DNA from: Luteibacter yeojuensis
Lineage (GTDB): Bacteria; Pseudomonadota; Gammaproteobacteria; Xanthomonadales; Rhodanobacteraceae
DNA: 64,000 nucleotides
Reading direction: 5' to 3'
Assembly (NCBI RefSeq): GCF_000964085.1
Contig: NZ_JZRB01000046.1
Coordinates: 35,061 to 99,060 of the forward strand
The translations under genes were made by a program, and so were the position numbers. Within the stretch, counting starts at the first letter, position 1, and every line of letters begins with the position of its first letter. Under the pieces are notes generated by a model, which saw only the letters and a program-made list of their open reading frames with translations, had not been told where the DNA came from and did no database searches. Positions 26,610 to 36,732 of this stretch are shown one piece after another.

Positions 26610-28427
26610 GTGCCACACCACGCCAACCCCGTCCCTGGCCGCCACATCAGCGAACACGGCATTGTCGGCGACATGGATACCGCCGCCCTGGTCGCCACCG
26701 ACGGCACCGTGGATTTCATGTGCTGGCCGCACATGGATAGCCCGACGATCTTCGCGGCGCTGCTCGATCCGGAGAACGGGGGCGAGTTCAGCGTCGTGCC
26801 ATCGCTGCAAGACGCGAACCGCATGCAGCTCTATGTTCCCGAGACCAACGTGCTGATCACGCGCTGGATGGCGGAGGAGGGCAGCATGGAGCTGGTCGAC
26901 TTCATGCCCCACCCGGATGCGAACCTGCGCGTGCCGCGGGCGCTGGTGCGTTGCGTTCGCGTGCTTCGCGGCAAGGTGGACGTGCACGTGCGTTGCCGGC
27001 CCAGGCTGGATTACGCGCGCGAAGTGCCTGACGTGGAGGCTTACGGCGACACCGCCGTGTTCCATGCGGGGAAGCACTCGCTGCGCCTGGCGGCCACGGT
27101 GCCGCTGCAGATCGGCGACGGCGAGGCGGGCGCCCGGTTCCCGCTCGCGCCGGGCAAGGATGTGTGGTTCGTCCTGGGCGACGAGGAGCATGACCCCCTC
27201 ACCACCGGCGAATGCGAGGCGGCGTTCAAGGAAACCCTGGATGCCTGGCGCCGCTGGATGCACCAGTCGCATTACAAGGGCCGCTGGCGCGAGCGCGTTG
27301 AGCGCTCGGCGCTGGTGCTGAAGCTGCTCACCTCGCACAAGTTCGGCTCGATCGCGGCGGCCGCCACGTTCGGCCTGCCCGAAGCCACGGGCGCCGAGCG
27401 CAACTGGGACTACCGCGCCACGTGGATACGCGATGCGTCGTTCACCGTGTACGCCTTCATGCGGCTCGGCTATGTCGACGAAGCGGAGCACTTCCGCGAG
27501 TGGATCGAGGCCCGCGTGGCAGCGCTGGACAAGCACTCATCGCTGCGCATCATGTACGCGATCAACGGCGACGAAGCGGCGGAAGAGAAGACGCTGGACC
27601 ACTTCGCCGGCTACGCGAACTCCGTGCCCGTGCGCATCGGCAACGCCGCGCGCACGCAGACCCAGCTGGATATCTTCGGCGAGCTGATGGATAGCCTGTA
27701 CCTGGCCAACAAGTACGGCACGGCCATGAGCCACAGCGGCTGGATGCACGTGCGGCACATGGTCGACCACGTATCGCGCCACTGGCGCGACCCCGACGAG
27801 GGCATCTGGGAGATCCGCGACAAGCCGCGGCATTTCCTGCATTCGCGGCTTATGTGCTGGGTGGCGCTGGATCGCGCGTTCCGCCTTGCCGGCAAGCGCT
27901 CGCTACCGGGCCCGATGGTGGAATGGGCGGCTGAGCGCGACCGTATCGCCGAGGATATCTGGGCGAACTTCCGCCACCCGGAGAAAGGCTACTTCGTGCA
28001 ATCGAGGGGCGGTACCGAGCTCGACGCATCGCTGCTGATGATGCCGCTGGTGCGTTTCGTCTCCGCCACCGACCCGGTATGGCTGGCCACGCTGGATGCC
28101 ATCCGCGACGAGCTGACCGACGACGGCATGGTGTTCCGCTACCGCAACGCCGACGGCCTGGAAGGCGGCGAGGGGGCCTTCACCACGTGCACGTTCTGGT
28201 ACGTCGAGTGCCTCGCCCGCGCGGGGCGCCTGCACGAAGCACGCGAGATCATGGCGCGGGGCCTGTTGTACTCGAACCACCTGGGCCTCTTCGCCGAAGA
28301 ACTGGGCCCGCGCGGCGACCAGCTGGGCAACTTCCCGCAGGCGCTGACGCACCTGGCGTTCATCAGCGCGGCCTATTACCTCGACCGGCAGCTTTCGAAC
28401 ACTACAGGCCAGGTGTGGCAGCCTTGA
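26610..28427 (+). CDS. glycoside hydrolase family 15 protein (glucoamylase/trehalase-like)
   Basis: This 605-residue cytosolic enzyme has no signal peptide. The N-terminal domain begins ISEHGIVGDMDTAALVATDG, typical of bacterial GH15 proteins. The (alpha/alpha)6 catalytic barrel carries NWDYRATWIRDASFTVYAF, the general-acid region DEGIWEIRDKPRHF and the base region GLFAEELGPRGDQLGNFPQ. Family members hydrolyse alpha-1,4-glucans, trehalose or other glucosides; substrate choice cannot be made from sequence alone. The start is GTG at 26610 with GAAGGAG upstream. A REP follows the stop. Confidence 0.92.
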   Translation: MPHHANPVPGRHISEHGIVGDMDTAALVATDGTVDFMCWPHMDSPTIFAALLDPENGGEFSVVPSLQDANRMQLYVPETNVLITRWMAEEGSMELVDFMPHPDANLRVPRALVRCVRVLRGKVDVHVRCRPRLDYAREVPDVEAYGDTAVFHAGKHSLRLAATVPLQIGDGEAGARFPLAPGKDVWFVLGDEEHDPLTTGECEAAFKETLDAWRRWMHQSHYKGRWRERVERSALVLKLLTSHKFGSIAAAATFGLPEATGAERNWDYRATWIRDASFTVYAFMRLGYVDEAEHFREWIEARVAALDKHSSLRIMYAINGDEAAEEKTLDHFAGYANSVPVRIGNAARTQTQLDIFGELMDSLYLANKYGTAMSHSGWMHVRHMVDHVSRHWRDPDEGIWEIRDKPRHFLHSRLMCWVALDRAFRLAGKRSLPGPMVEWAAERDRIAEDIWANFRHPEKGYFVQSRGGTELDASLLMMPLVRFVSATDPVWLATLDAIRDELTDDGMVFRYRNADGLEGGEGAFTTCTFWYVECLARAGRLHEAREIMARGLLYSNHLGLFAEELGPRGDQLGNFPQALTHLAFISAAYYLDRQLSNTTGQVWQP

Positions 28428-28434
28428 AGGCTGT

Positions 28435-28513
28435 CGTAGGAGCCCACACCCGTGGGCGACAGCTTTTGCGCGGTGGTTGCGAGGAGCGGTCGCCCACGGG
28501 GTGGGCTCCTACA
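28435..28513. repeat. REP palindrome (GTAGGAGCCCAC subtype)
   Basis: GTAGGAGCCCACACCCGTGG faces a complement ending GGGGTGGGCTCCTACAC, between convergent genes. The far end supplies the TAG stop of the DUF1501 gene on the minus strand. Confidence 0.92.
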
Positions 28514-29699
28514 CCAGCTGCAAATCCTTCGGCTTCGCGCTCGGGAACACATTGCCCACGTCCGTATCCGACAGCCCATACATACGCTTCATCAGCCCGC
28601 CCAGCACGTCGCGGTAATTGTTGAGCACCGGGTAATCGCGGTTCTGCAGCAGGCTGCCCGCGTTGATCGCGACCTGGTTGCCGGCCACGCGGCCGCCGTT
28701 GATCTTGCCGCCCAGCACCCAGTAGGTGGTGCCGTGGCCGTGGTCCGTGCCCTTGTTGCCGTTCTCGCGGAACGTGCGGCCGAACTCGGAGACCACCACC
28801 ACCACCGTGTTGTTCCACTCGGCTTCGCCCAGGCCATCGGCGAAGGCGGCGAGGCCTTGCGACAGGTTGTCGAGGTTGTTGGCGAGCAGGCCGTCGGCGC
28901 CGCCCTGGTTCACGTGCGTATCCCAGCCGCCCACGTCGACGAAGCCGAGGCGGAAGCGGTCCTTCATCAGCGTGGCCATGCGCTGCCCCTGCTGCGCGAA
29001 GCCCCGCGCGTTCACGGCACCGCGGCTGGCGGCCACCATCTCCGTTTGCAGGTCCTGCGCCACCTGCTGGCGCAATTGCAGGCCATCGGTGGCGGCCGCC
29101 TGCAGCGGCGTGCCCTCGTACATGCCGGCCAGGATCTTCGACTGGCGATCGTCGAAGACCGCCTTGCCACTGCCCTTGAGCGAGATGTTGGGCACGTCGC
29201 CCGTGCCGCGGAACGAGAGCGGCAGCGCGTCGGTAAAGGCGATGGGCGGCACGCCACGAAGCACGCCGCTGAGCCGGCCCATGAAGCCGGAGGCATACTG
29301 GCGTGCATCGCCGGCCTCACCCGATTCGATGTTGTCCTGCGTTTCGAAGTGGCTGCGCGACAGGTCGTCGGTACCGGCGAACGGGATGAAGGCCAACTGC
29401 TTCTTGTCCCACAGCGGCCCCATGCTTTGCGCCACGGCCGGCGCGAGGCCCCAGTTCGCATCGAGCGCGCGCACGGATTTCGGGTCGCCCGGGGTGGGCT
29501 TCGCCAGCGCGATGTGCGGCCGCGATTCATAGTAAAAATCGCTGCCATACGGCACGAGCAGGTTGTTGGCATCGTAACCGCCGCGCAGGAACACCAGCAG
29601 GAAGCGCGGCGAGGTGGCGGGTGCGGCGAACACCTTGCCGCCCAGGGTGAGTGCGGGGACGGTGGCGGCGAGGGCGAACAGGAACTGGCGGCGGTCCAT
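28509..29699 (-). CDS. DUF1501 family protein, Tat-exported
   Basis: This 396-residue protein begins with a twin-arginine signal (MDRRQFLFALAATVPALTLG), so it is probably exported folded. The alkaline-phosphatase-like DUF1501 core shows FLRGGYDANNLLVPYG, VDVGGWDTHVNQGG and VVVVSEFGRTFREN, and resembles sulfatase/phosphatase-superfamily members. The function is unknown. It is paired with a DUF1800 gene immediately upstream (8-base gap), a widespread association. The last codon and TAG stop fall in a REP palindrome, so the true C-terminus may have been trimmed or extended. Confidence 0.9.
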   Translation of the reverse strand: MDRRQFLFALAATVPALTLGGKVFAAPATSPRFLLVFLRGGYDANNLLVPYGSDFYYESRPHIALAKPTPGDPKSVRALDANWGLAPAVAQSMGPLWDKKQLAFIPFAGTDDLSRSHFETQDNIESGEAGDARQYASGFMGRLSGVLRGVPPIAFTDALPLSFRGTGDVPNISLKGSGKAVFDDRQSKILAGMYEGTPLQAAATDGLQLRQQVAQDLQTEMVAASRGAVNARGFAQQGQRMATLMKDRFRLGFVDVGGWDTHVNQGGADGLLANNLDNLSQGLAAFADGLGEAEWNNTVVVVVSEFGRTFRENGNKGTDHGHGTTYWVLGGKINGGRVAGNQVAINAGSLLQNRDYPVLNNYRDVLGGLMKRMYGLSDTDVGNVFPSAKPKDLQLV

Positions 29700-29707
29700 G
29701 GGGAACC

Positions 29708-31216
<1,509 letters not shown>

Positions 31217-31310
31217 CCGGGTTCTCCGTTCGAGGCGGGTCAACCTACAAACGGCAGAGGCGGATTGAGGTTTACGCAGGGTGTTTGCGGGCGTTCACAT
31301 TTTCGTGGGG

Positions 31311-31338
31311 AGCGTCGCGCGCGAGCGCGCTCCCACAC
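31311..31338. repeat. solitary REP half-unit
   Basis: GTCGCGCGCGAGCGCGCTCC followed by CACACGG matches one arm of the REP family, without a full partner. It lies in the gap between the DUF1800 gene and the small acidic protein gene. Confidence 0.7.
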
Positions 31339-31363
31339 GGGTGGGTCGGGCGGGGCTGGGGTG

Positions 31364-31663
31364 TCAGATCTCGTTTTCGTCGGGGTAGACGAATTCGATG
31401 GCGGCCTCGCGGCTGCCCGCGGTCTCCTCGGCCACCTCGCGGACGCGTTCGCCCACCTTGTCGTTGGGCACCTCGATCTCGACCGTGTAGGTTTTCGAGC
31501 TCATGTCGTCGGAAAGGTTCTGCGAGCTGGAGTCGTCGCGGAAATCGTTCATGAAGTCGTCGATTTCCTCGACGTATTCGATCCGGTCCAGGCCGTGGAT
31601 CGCATTGATCACATCGTCGAATACGTCGCGGTCGCCGGTGATGCGGAGCTGGATGCGGGGCAT
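31364..31663 (-). CDS. small acidic protein, unknown function
   Basis: This 99-residue protein has no signal peptide. It has a beta-strand-like start (MPRIQLRITGDRDVFDDVIN), a strongly acidic middle (IDDFMNDFRDDSSS) and a second beta-alpha unit (KTYTVEIEVPNDKVGERVREV), ending DENEI. The two halves hint at a small ferredoxin-like or ACT-like fold, but I do not recognise a family. GGAG-like spacing upstream and normal codon use support a real gene. It lies alone on the minus strand, divergent from the methyltransferase gene. Confidence 0.75.
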   Translation of the reverse strand: MPRIQLRITGDRDVFDDVINAIHGLDRIEYVEEIDDFMNDFRDDSSSQNLSDDMSSKTYTVEIEVPNDKVGERVREVAEETAGSREAAIEFVYPDENEI

Positions 31664-31758
31664 GGGTGTCTCCTGTGCGAGGGAGCCAAGATGCGTCGGC
31701 AGGCGTGTGCTCGAAGTGTACGCCCGGTACGATGGGCATTTCCGGTGGACCGCCCGCG

Positions 31759-32355
31759 ATGCCCAAGACCTACGACCAGGCCTATTACGACAAGTGGTAC
31801 CGCAGCGCGGGCCACGCGGTGCGCTCGCCGGCCGAGCTCACCCGCAAGGTGGCCATGGTGCTGGGCCAGGCCGAGTTCTACCTGGGCCGCCCGGTGCGCA
31901 ACGTGCTTGACGTGGGCTGTGGCGAAGCACCCTGGCGCGCCGTCTTGCGCCGGTTGCGGCCCGGCATCGCGTACCAGGGCCTCGAGGCCAGCGAATACGC
32001 GGTGGCCCGCTATGGCCGCTCGCGCAACATCGGCTACGCCCGCTTCGGCCAGCTGGCCGAACTGCGCTTCGACACCCGGTTCGACCTCATCGTCTGCACC
32101 GACGTGCTGCACTACCTCAAACCGGCGGAAATCCGCGCCGGGCTCACCGGCATCAGCGACATGGCCGAGGGCATCGCCTTCCTCGAGGTGTTCGCCCGCG
32201 AGGATGACCCGGCGGGCGATCGCGAAGGCTTCTTCGGCCGCCCGGCCAAGTGGTACCGCGGCGAATTCGCCAACGTGGGCCTTATGCCCGTGGGTTCGCA
32301 GTGCTACGCCAGCCCACGGCTGGCGCGCAGCGTGGCGTCGCTCGAGCGCCTCTAG
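31759..32355 (+). CDS. SAM-dependent class I methyltransferase
   Basis: This 198-residue enzyme has the SAM-binding motif I as NVLDVGCGEAPW, motif II-like YQGLEASEYAV and motif IV as DLIVCTDVLHYL. The N-terminus KTYDQAYYDKWYR is typical of small-molecule methyltransferases. The acceptor is unknown. The start at 31759 agrees with homologous N-termini. The stop overlaps the convergent CPBP gene by 4 bases. Confidence 0.9.
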   Translation: MPKTYDQAYYDKWYRSAGHAVRSPAELTRKVAMVLGQAEFYLGRPVRNVLDVGCGEAPWRAVLRRLRPGIAYQGLEASEYAVARYGRSRNIGYARFGQLAELRFDTRFDLIVCTDVLHYLKPAEIRAGLTGISDMAEGIAFLEVFAREDDPAGDREGFFGRPAKWYRGEFANVGLMPVGSQCYASPRLARSVASLERL

Positions 32356-33125
32356 CTGAACCAGGCCAGCGTGGCCAGCGAGTTGTTGGCCGCGTGGCAG
32401 GCGAAGGCCGGCCAGATCGAGCGGCTGCGGATGCGCAGCCAAGCGCAGAAGGCGCCCACCAGGATGAGGTTCGGCACGGCATACCACAGGCCGCCTAGGT
32501 CGGGCAGGTGGATGACGCCGAAGACGATGGATGACACGGCGATGGCCCAGCCATCGCCCAGGCTCAACCGCAGGCGGGCGAGCAGGGCGCCGCGGAAGAG
32601 CACCTCCTCCACGAGGGGCCCCACGAGGACAGCCACCGGCAACAAGGCGATGCGCATCACCACATGGGCGCTATCCGCCAGCTCGCTCACCGACTGGGTG
32701 AGGGGGTGGTCGCCCGCCAGCTGCTGGGTCAGTAGCCCGCCCAGGATGGGGGCGACGATGCCCATGACGGCGCCGGCGAGCATCTGGCCACCCGTGGGCG
32801 CCGCGAAACCGATGCCCGCCGGCCCCCCATCACGGAGCTGGGCCGCCCAGCGGCGCGCCACCATGGCCAGCGTGATCGCGGCCGACAACGCCAGCGTGAG
32901 GATCACCACCACCACGAGGCGGTCGCCAGGGCCCGGCATGGTGTCGGGGAAGGCCTTGGCCAGGCTTTGGGACGCAAAGCCGAACGCGCCGCCCAGCGCG
33001 AATTGCAGGGCGAAGTAGGCCACGATGATGAGAATTGTCTCTAGCCAGCCCGGGCCTGGGCGGGCGCCGGCGGCAGCGCCGGGCGTGGGGGCGGCAAAAG
33101 GCGTGAAAGCAGGATCGTTAGGCAT
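32352..33125 (-). CDS. CPBP family intramembrane glutamic endopeptidase
   Basis: This 257-residue membrane protein has seven or eight predicted helices. The CPBP motifs are EEVLFRG (paired glutamates plus Arg), FGVIHLPDL (His) and a final HAANNSL (His, Asn). This is the Rce1-like/Abi family, whose members cleave peptides in the membrane or act as immunity and signalling factors. The start at 33125 (MPNDPAFTPF) is preferred; the longer frame begins before any homology. No bacteriocin-like gene is adjacent. Confidence 0.9.
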   Translation of the reverse strand: MPNDPAFTPFAAPTPGAAAGARPGPGWLETILIIVAYFALQFALGGAFGFASQSLAKAFPDTMPGPGDRLVVVVILTLALSAAITLAMVARRWAAQLRDGGPAGIGFAAPTGGQMLAGAVMGIVAPILGGLLTQQLAGDHPLTQSVSELADSAHVVMRIALLPVAVLVGPLVEEVLFRGALLARLRLSLGDGWAIAVSSIVFGVIHLPDLGGLWYAVPNLILVGAFCAWLRIRSRSIWPAFACHAANNSLATLAWFS

Positions 33126-33247
33126 GCGCCAACGTAGCCGAGGCCCTTCCGCCCACGCAACGATGGCTTCCGGCACAGACCTTCACCATTGCCCTGTATA
33201 GTGTCCGGCCACCATAGGAGGAAAGGTGGCGCCCCCGGCGCCGACCC

Positions 33248-34819
33248 ATGTTCGCATTCGACTGGCTAGCCGACCCCTCGGCCTGGGCGGGTCTCCTCAC
33301 GCTGATCGTGCTGGAGATCGTCCTCGGTATCGACAACCTCGTGTTCGTCGCCATCCTCGCCGACAAACTGCCCGCCCGCCAGCGCGACCACGCGCGCCTG
33401 CTGGGCCTTGGTCTCGCGCTCATCATGCGCCTGGGCCTGCTCGCCGCCATGTCCTGGCTGGTCACGCTTACCAAGCCCTTGTTCGACTGGAACGGGTTCG
33501 GGCTGTCCTGGCGCGATCTCATCCTGGTCATCGGCGGTGCGTTCCTGCTGTTCAAGGCCACGCTTGAGCTGCACGAGCGGCTCGAGGCCGGCGACGACCA
33601 CGAGGGCAAGAACGGCCGCCGCGCCAGCTTCTGGCTCACCGTCGCGCAGATCGTCATCCTCGATGCCGTGTTCTCGCTGGATTCGGTCATCACCGCCGTC
33701 GGCATGGTCGACCACCTGTCGATCATGATGATCGGCGTCGTGGTGGCCATGGCCCTCATGATCACCGCCAGCAAGCCGCTCACCGCGTTCGTCAACGCGC
33801 GGCCCACGGTGGTCATCCTGTGCCTGTCGTTCCTGCTGATGATCGGCTTCAGCCTCATCGCGGAAGGCTTCGGCTTCCATATCCCGAAGGGCTACCTGTA
33901 CGCCGCCATCGGCTTCTCGATCATGATCGAGGTGTTCAACCAGACCATGCGCCGCAACCGCCGCCGCTCCATGCTGCTGGGCGGCCGGCTCATGCGTGAC
34001 CGCACCGCAAAGGCCGTGCTGCGCCTGCTGGGCGGCACGGCCGACGAGGAGGGCGACAGCAAGAAGGCGCCCGAGCACGAGCAGGCCGAGGCCGCCGTGT
34101 TCGGCAAGGACGAACTGGAGATGGTGCAGGGCGTGCTGGATCTCTCCCAGCGCCCGGTACGCTCCATCATGACCCCGCGCACCGAGATCGTCTGGGTCGA
34201 CCCCTCCGACGACCTGCCCAACCTCCTCACCGAGGCCCGCGAATCACCGCACCACTGGATGCTGGTGGCCAACGGTGACCTCGACCAGCTGGTGGGTGTC
34301 ACCTCCTCGCGCGACCTGCTCGCCAGCCTTACCGAGCACGGCAGGCTCGATACCGAAACCGCCGTGCGCAAGCCCATCACGGTGCTGGAATCGCTGAGCG
34401 TGCTGCGCCTCATCGACGAGTTCCGCCGCGCACCCCTGCAGGTGGCGCTGGTGGTGGACGAGTACGGCAGCATCCTCGGCCTCATCACGCCGGCCGACGT
34501 GCTCGAGACCATCGCGGGCGAGTTCCCGCACGAAAGCGGCGAGGGCGACCCGTCCGCCGTCAGCGAACCAGATGGCGCATGGCTGCTCGATGCGAGCCTC
34601 GACGTGCGCCGCGTGCAGCACCTGCTGGGCCATCGCCTGCCGGGCGCGGGCGAGGGTAACTTCTCCACCCTGGCGGGATTCGTGCTGCAGCAGCTCGGCC
34701 GCCTGCCGGGCGTGGGCGATTCGTTCACCAGCGAGCGGCTGGCCTTCGAGGTCACCGCGATGGACGGCGCCCGCATCCAGCGCGTGCGCGTGGTCGAACT
34801 TCCCCCCGAAGAAGACTGA
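33248..34819 (+). CDS. TerC-type membrane protein with CBS pair and CorC/HlyC C-terminal domain
   Basis: This 523-residue inner-membrane protein matches the YoaE/YgdQ architecture. Residues 1-225 are the TerC domain with [21 protein letters not shown] and [15 protein letters not shown], whose Asp residues are membrane-embedded. A CBS pair at about 285-410 includes [10 protein letters not shown] and [17 protein letters not shown]. The CorC_HlyC domain fills 425-520. A role in metal, often manganese, handling is likely. The SD-like AGGAGGAAAGG lies 24 bases upstream of the ATG at 33248, unusually far, so a leader structure may matter. No yybP-ykoY riboswitch was recognised. Confidence 0.92.
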   Translation: MFAFDWLADPSAWAGLLTLIVLEIVLGIDNLVFVAILADKLPARQRDHARLLGLGLALIMRLGLLAAMSWLVTLTKPLFDWNGFGLSWRDLILVIGGAFLLFKATLELHERLEAGDDHEGKNGRRASFWLTVAQIVILDAVFSLDSVITAVGMVDHLSIMMIGVVVAMALMITASKPLTAFVNARPTVVILCLSFLLMIGFSLIAEGFGFHIPKGYLYAAIGFSIMIEVFNQTMRRNRRRSMLLGGRLMRDRTAKAVLRLLGGTADEEGDSKKAPEHEQAEAAVFGKDELEMVQGVLDLSQRPVRSIMTPRTEIVWVDPSDDLPNLLTEARESPHHWMLVANGDLDQLVGVTSSRDLLASLTEHGRLDTETAVRKPITVLESLSVLRLIDEFRRAPLQVALVVDEYGSILGLITPADVLETIAGEFPHESGEGDPSAVSEPDGAWLLDASLDVRRVQHLLGHRLPGAGEGNFSTLAGFVLQQLGRLPGVGDSFTSERLAFEVTAMDGARIQRVRVVELPPEED

Positions 34820-34825
34820 TGCCGG

Positions 34826-35257
34826 TCAGCCCTGCTGCCCGGCCTCGTCGGCCGGCGCGGCGTTGTTTTCCATGATGGCCATGCCGATGCCGCCAGCGGC
34901 CATCAGCATCAGCACCGCCCAGGCCAGCATCGAGACCATGTAGCCCGGGCCGCGGCGCGAGGCGTCGCGCAGGTACGAGAGGGCGTACCACACGCGGCCC
35001 GCCAGCCACACCAGCCCCGCGATGCCCGCCCACAGCGGGTCGACGTACTGCGCCGCCAGCCACAGCGCCGGGATGAACATCACGGCGTTCTCCAGCGTGT
35101 TCATCTGCACCCGCCAGGCGCGCTCGAACGCCGGGTCGCCCGAGATCGACGGCGCCTTGATGCCATACCGCGTGCGCGCCCGGCCCACGGAGTACACCGT
35201 GAAGAACATGAGGAGCAGGGTGAGCAGGGTGACGACGGCAGGGAGCTGACTGTTCAT
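34826..35257 (-). CDS. MAPEG family membrane protein
   Basis: This 143-residue protein has four transmembrane helices and the MAPEG pattern: RTRYGIKAPSISGDPAFERAWRVQMNTLENAVMF (RxxxN-E glutathione-site region) and RVWYALSYL. Eukaryotic relatives are glutathione transferases; bacterial ones are poorly defined. It lies convergent with the TerC-CBS gene (6-base gap) and divergent from the YpfJ gene. The start at 35257 yields a clean family N-terminus. Confidence 0.9.
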   Translation of the reverse strand: MNSQLPAVVTLLTLLLMFFTVYSVGRARTRYGIKAPSISGDPAFERAWRVQMNTLENAVMFIPALWLAAQYVDPLWAGIAGLVWLAGRVWYALSYLRDASRRGPGYMVSMLAWAVLMLMAAGGIGMAIMENNAAPADEAGQQG

Positions 35258-35363
35258 GAACCGATCCGGGGGACGACGCAAACCCCCGAGTCTACCGGCA
35301 ACCAGCCGTGCGATCATGCGCACCAGGTCTCGCGGGGGCCCGCGGGCAGACGAGGAGGGCGCC

Positions 35364-36236
35364 ATGCTCTGGGATAAAGGCCGTAGAAGCGACAACGTGG
35401 AAGACGCCGGCACCGGCGGCGGTGGCCCTTCATTCGGTGGCGGCCGCGGCCTGGGCATCGGCGGCATCATCCTGCTCGCCATCCTCGGGCTGGTGTTCTA
35501 CAAGGACCCCACCGCGCTGCTCAGCCAGGATGGCGGCGGCGTGGCACCGCCCCAGGCGCAGGCCCAGCAACACACCCAGCAGGCCGAGGCCAGCGATCCG
35601 CAGGTCGATTTCGTGCGTGCCATCCTCGGCGAAACCGAAGATACCTGGGGCGAGATCTTCGCCGCCAATGGCCAGCGCTACGTGCAGCCCAAACTGGTGC
35701 TGTTCCGCAATGGCGTGCGCACCGCCTGCGGCTCCGCCTCGTCGGCGGTGGGCCCGTTCTATTGCCCCACCGACCAGCGCGTGTACCTCGACCTCGGCTT
35801 CTTCCAGCAGATGCAGCAGCAGTTCCACGAATCCGGCGACTTTGCCCGCGCGTACGTCATCGCGCACGAGGTGGGCCACCATGTGCAAAACCTCGTCGGC
35901 GTGTTCGACAAGGTCAACGAAGCCCGCCAGCGCGGCGCACGCATGGAAGGCGCCAACGGCCTGTCGGTGCGCCAGGAACTGCAGGCGGACTGCTTCGCTG
36001 GCGTGTGGGCCAACCATTCGCAGCAACGCCAGCAATGGCTGCAGGCCGGCGACATCGAGTCGGCCCTCCACGCCGCCACCGCCATCGGCGACGACCGCCT
36101 GCAGGAGCAGTCGCAGGGCCGCGTGGTACCTGATTCGTTCACCCACGGCACCTCGGCGCAGCGCGTGAAGTGGTTCAAGACAGGCTTCCAGTCGGGCGAC
36201 ATCGGCAAGTGCAACACGTTCTCGGGCGCGCTCTGA
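35364..36236 (+). CDS. YpfJ-family zinc metallopeptidase
   Basis: This 290-residue membrane-anchored protein has a Gly-rich N-terminus (WDKGRRSDNVEDAG), one helix (GIGGIILLAILGLVFY) and a Gln-rich linker. The peptidase domain carries AHEVGHHVQ (His168, Glu169, His172), the third-ligand region LQADCFAG, and paired cysteines at CGSAS and YCPTD. It is the neutral zinc metallopeptidase family whose physiological substrate is unknown. A gene for a YkgJ-type protein starts 3 bases after its stop, suggesting cotranscription. Confidence 0.93.
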   Translation: MLWDKGRRSDNVEDAGTGGGGPSFGGGRGLGIGGIILLAILGLVFYKDPTALLSQDGGGVAPPQAQAQQHTQQAEASDPQVDFVRAILGETEDTWGEIFAANGQRYVQPKLVLFRNGVRTACGSASSAVGPFYCPTDQRVYLDLGFFQQMQQQFHESGDFARAYVIAHEVGHHVQNLVGVFDKVNEARQRGARMEGANGLSVRQELQADCFAGVWANHSQQRQQWLQAGDIESALHAATAIGDDRLQEQSQGRVVPDSFTHGTSAQRVKWFKTGFQSGDIGKCNTFSGAL

Positions 36237-36239
36237 CCT

Positions 36240-36590
36240 ATGACCCACCCTTGCCTGCGCTGTGGCGCATGCTGCGCGACATTCCGCGTCGCCTTCCACT
36301 GGATGGAAACCGATGCGGCCGGCGGCATCACGCCGGCTGAACTGACGGAGCACCTGGATCCGCACCGGGTGAACATGCGTGGCACGAATGCGTACGAGCC
36401 GCGATGCAAGTCGCTGGTAGGCACGGTGGGGGTGGCGGCGCATTGCGGTATCTATGAGGTGCGGCCGTCGCCGTGCCATGACTTGAAGCCGGCATGGGAG
36501 GATGGCGTGACGCCGAGCCCGCAATGCGACAAGGCACGCCTCAAGCACGGCATGGCACCGTTAACCCCCGCAGACTTCGCCCTCCTGTAG
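36240..36590 (+). CDS. YkgJ family cysteine-cluster protein
   Basis: This 116-residue protein has the metal-binding CLRCGACC at the N-terminus, later Cys residues in PRCKSL, HCGIYEVRPSPCHD and PQCDK, and the RPSPC signature of the YkgJ (UPF0153) family. It probably binds zinc or iron; its role is not known. It follows the ypfJ-like gene closely. The stop TAG (36588-36590) is the first part of a REP palindrome, so its end may differ from relatives. Confidence 0.88.
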   Translation: MTHPCLRCGACCATFRVAFHWMETDAAGGITPAELTEHLDPHRVNMRGTNAYEPRCKSLVGTVGVAAHCGIYEVRPSPCHDLKPAWEDGVTPSPQCDKARLKHGMAPLTPADFALL

Positions 36591-36682
36591 GAGCGCACTT
36601 GCGCGCGATGCTCTTCAATCGGTTCATTCGCGATAGCGAATGAACCGATTGAAGAGCATCGCTTGCAAGCAAGCTCCCACAA
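36586..36682. repeat. REP palindrome with a perfect internal hairpin
   Basis: Outer arms are GTAGGAGCGCACTTGCGCGC and a complement ending AAGCTCCCAC. Between them, 36607-36660 is a perfect inverted repeat of 25 bp with a 4-base loop (GATA), including GGTTCATTCGC/GCGAATGAACC. The same GGTTCATTCGC word caps the elements at 9290-9957. Confidence 0.93.
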
Positions 36683-36696
36683 ATGAGCGGCCGGCA

Positions 36697-36724
36697 CAAA
36701 AAAAGCCCGGCGTTGGCCGGGCTC
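36697..36724 (-). terminator. Rho-independent terminator after the DeaD-like helicase gene
   Basis: On the minus strand, AGCCCGGC and GCCGGGCT pair with a 4-base loop and are followed by seven T residues, 9 bases past the stop at 36733. Confidence 0.9.
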
Positions 36725-36732
36725 TTGTTTGC

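Noticed and set aside
33226..33567. GTG start with an excellent Shine-Dalgarno (AGGAGGAAAG) in front of the TerC gene
   Set aside because: It leads into a frame giving an Arg/Pro-rich shadow of the TerC protein. The TerC frame starting at 33248 has clear homology.
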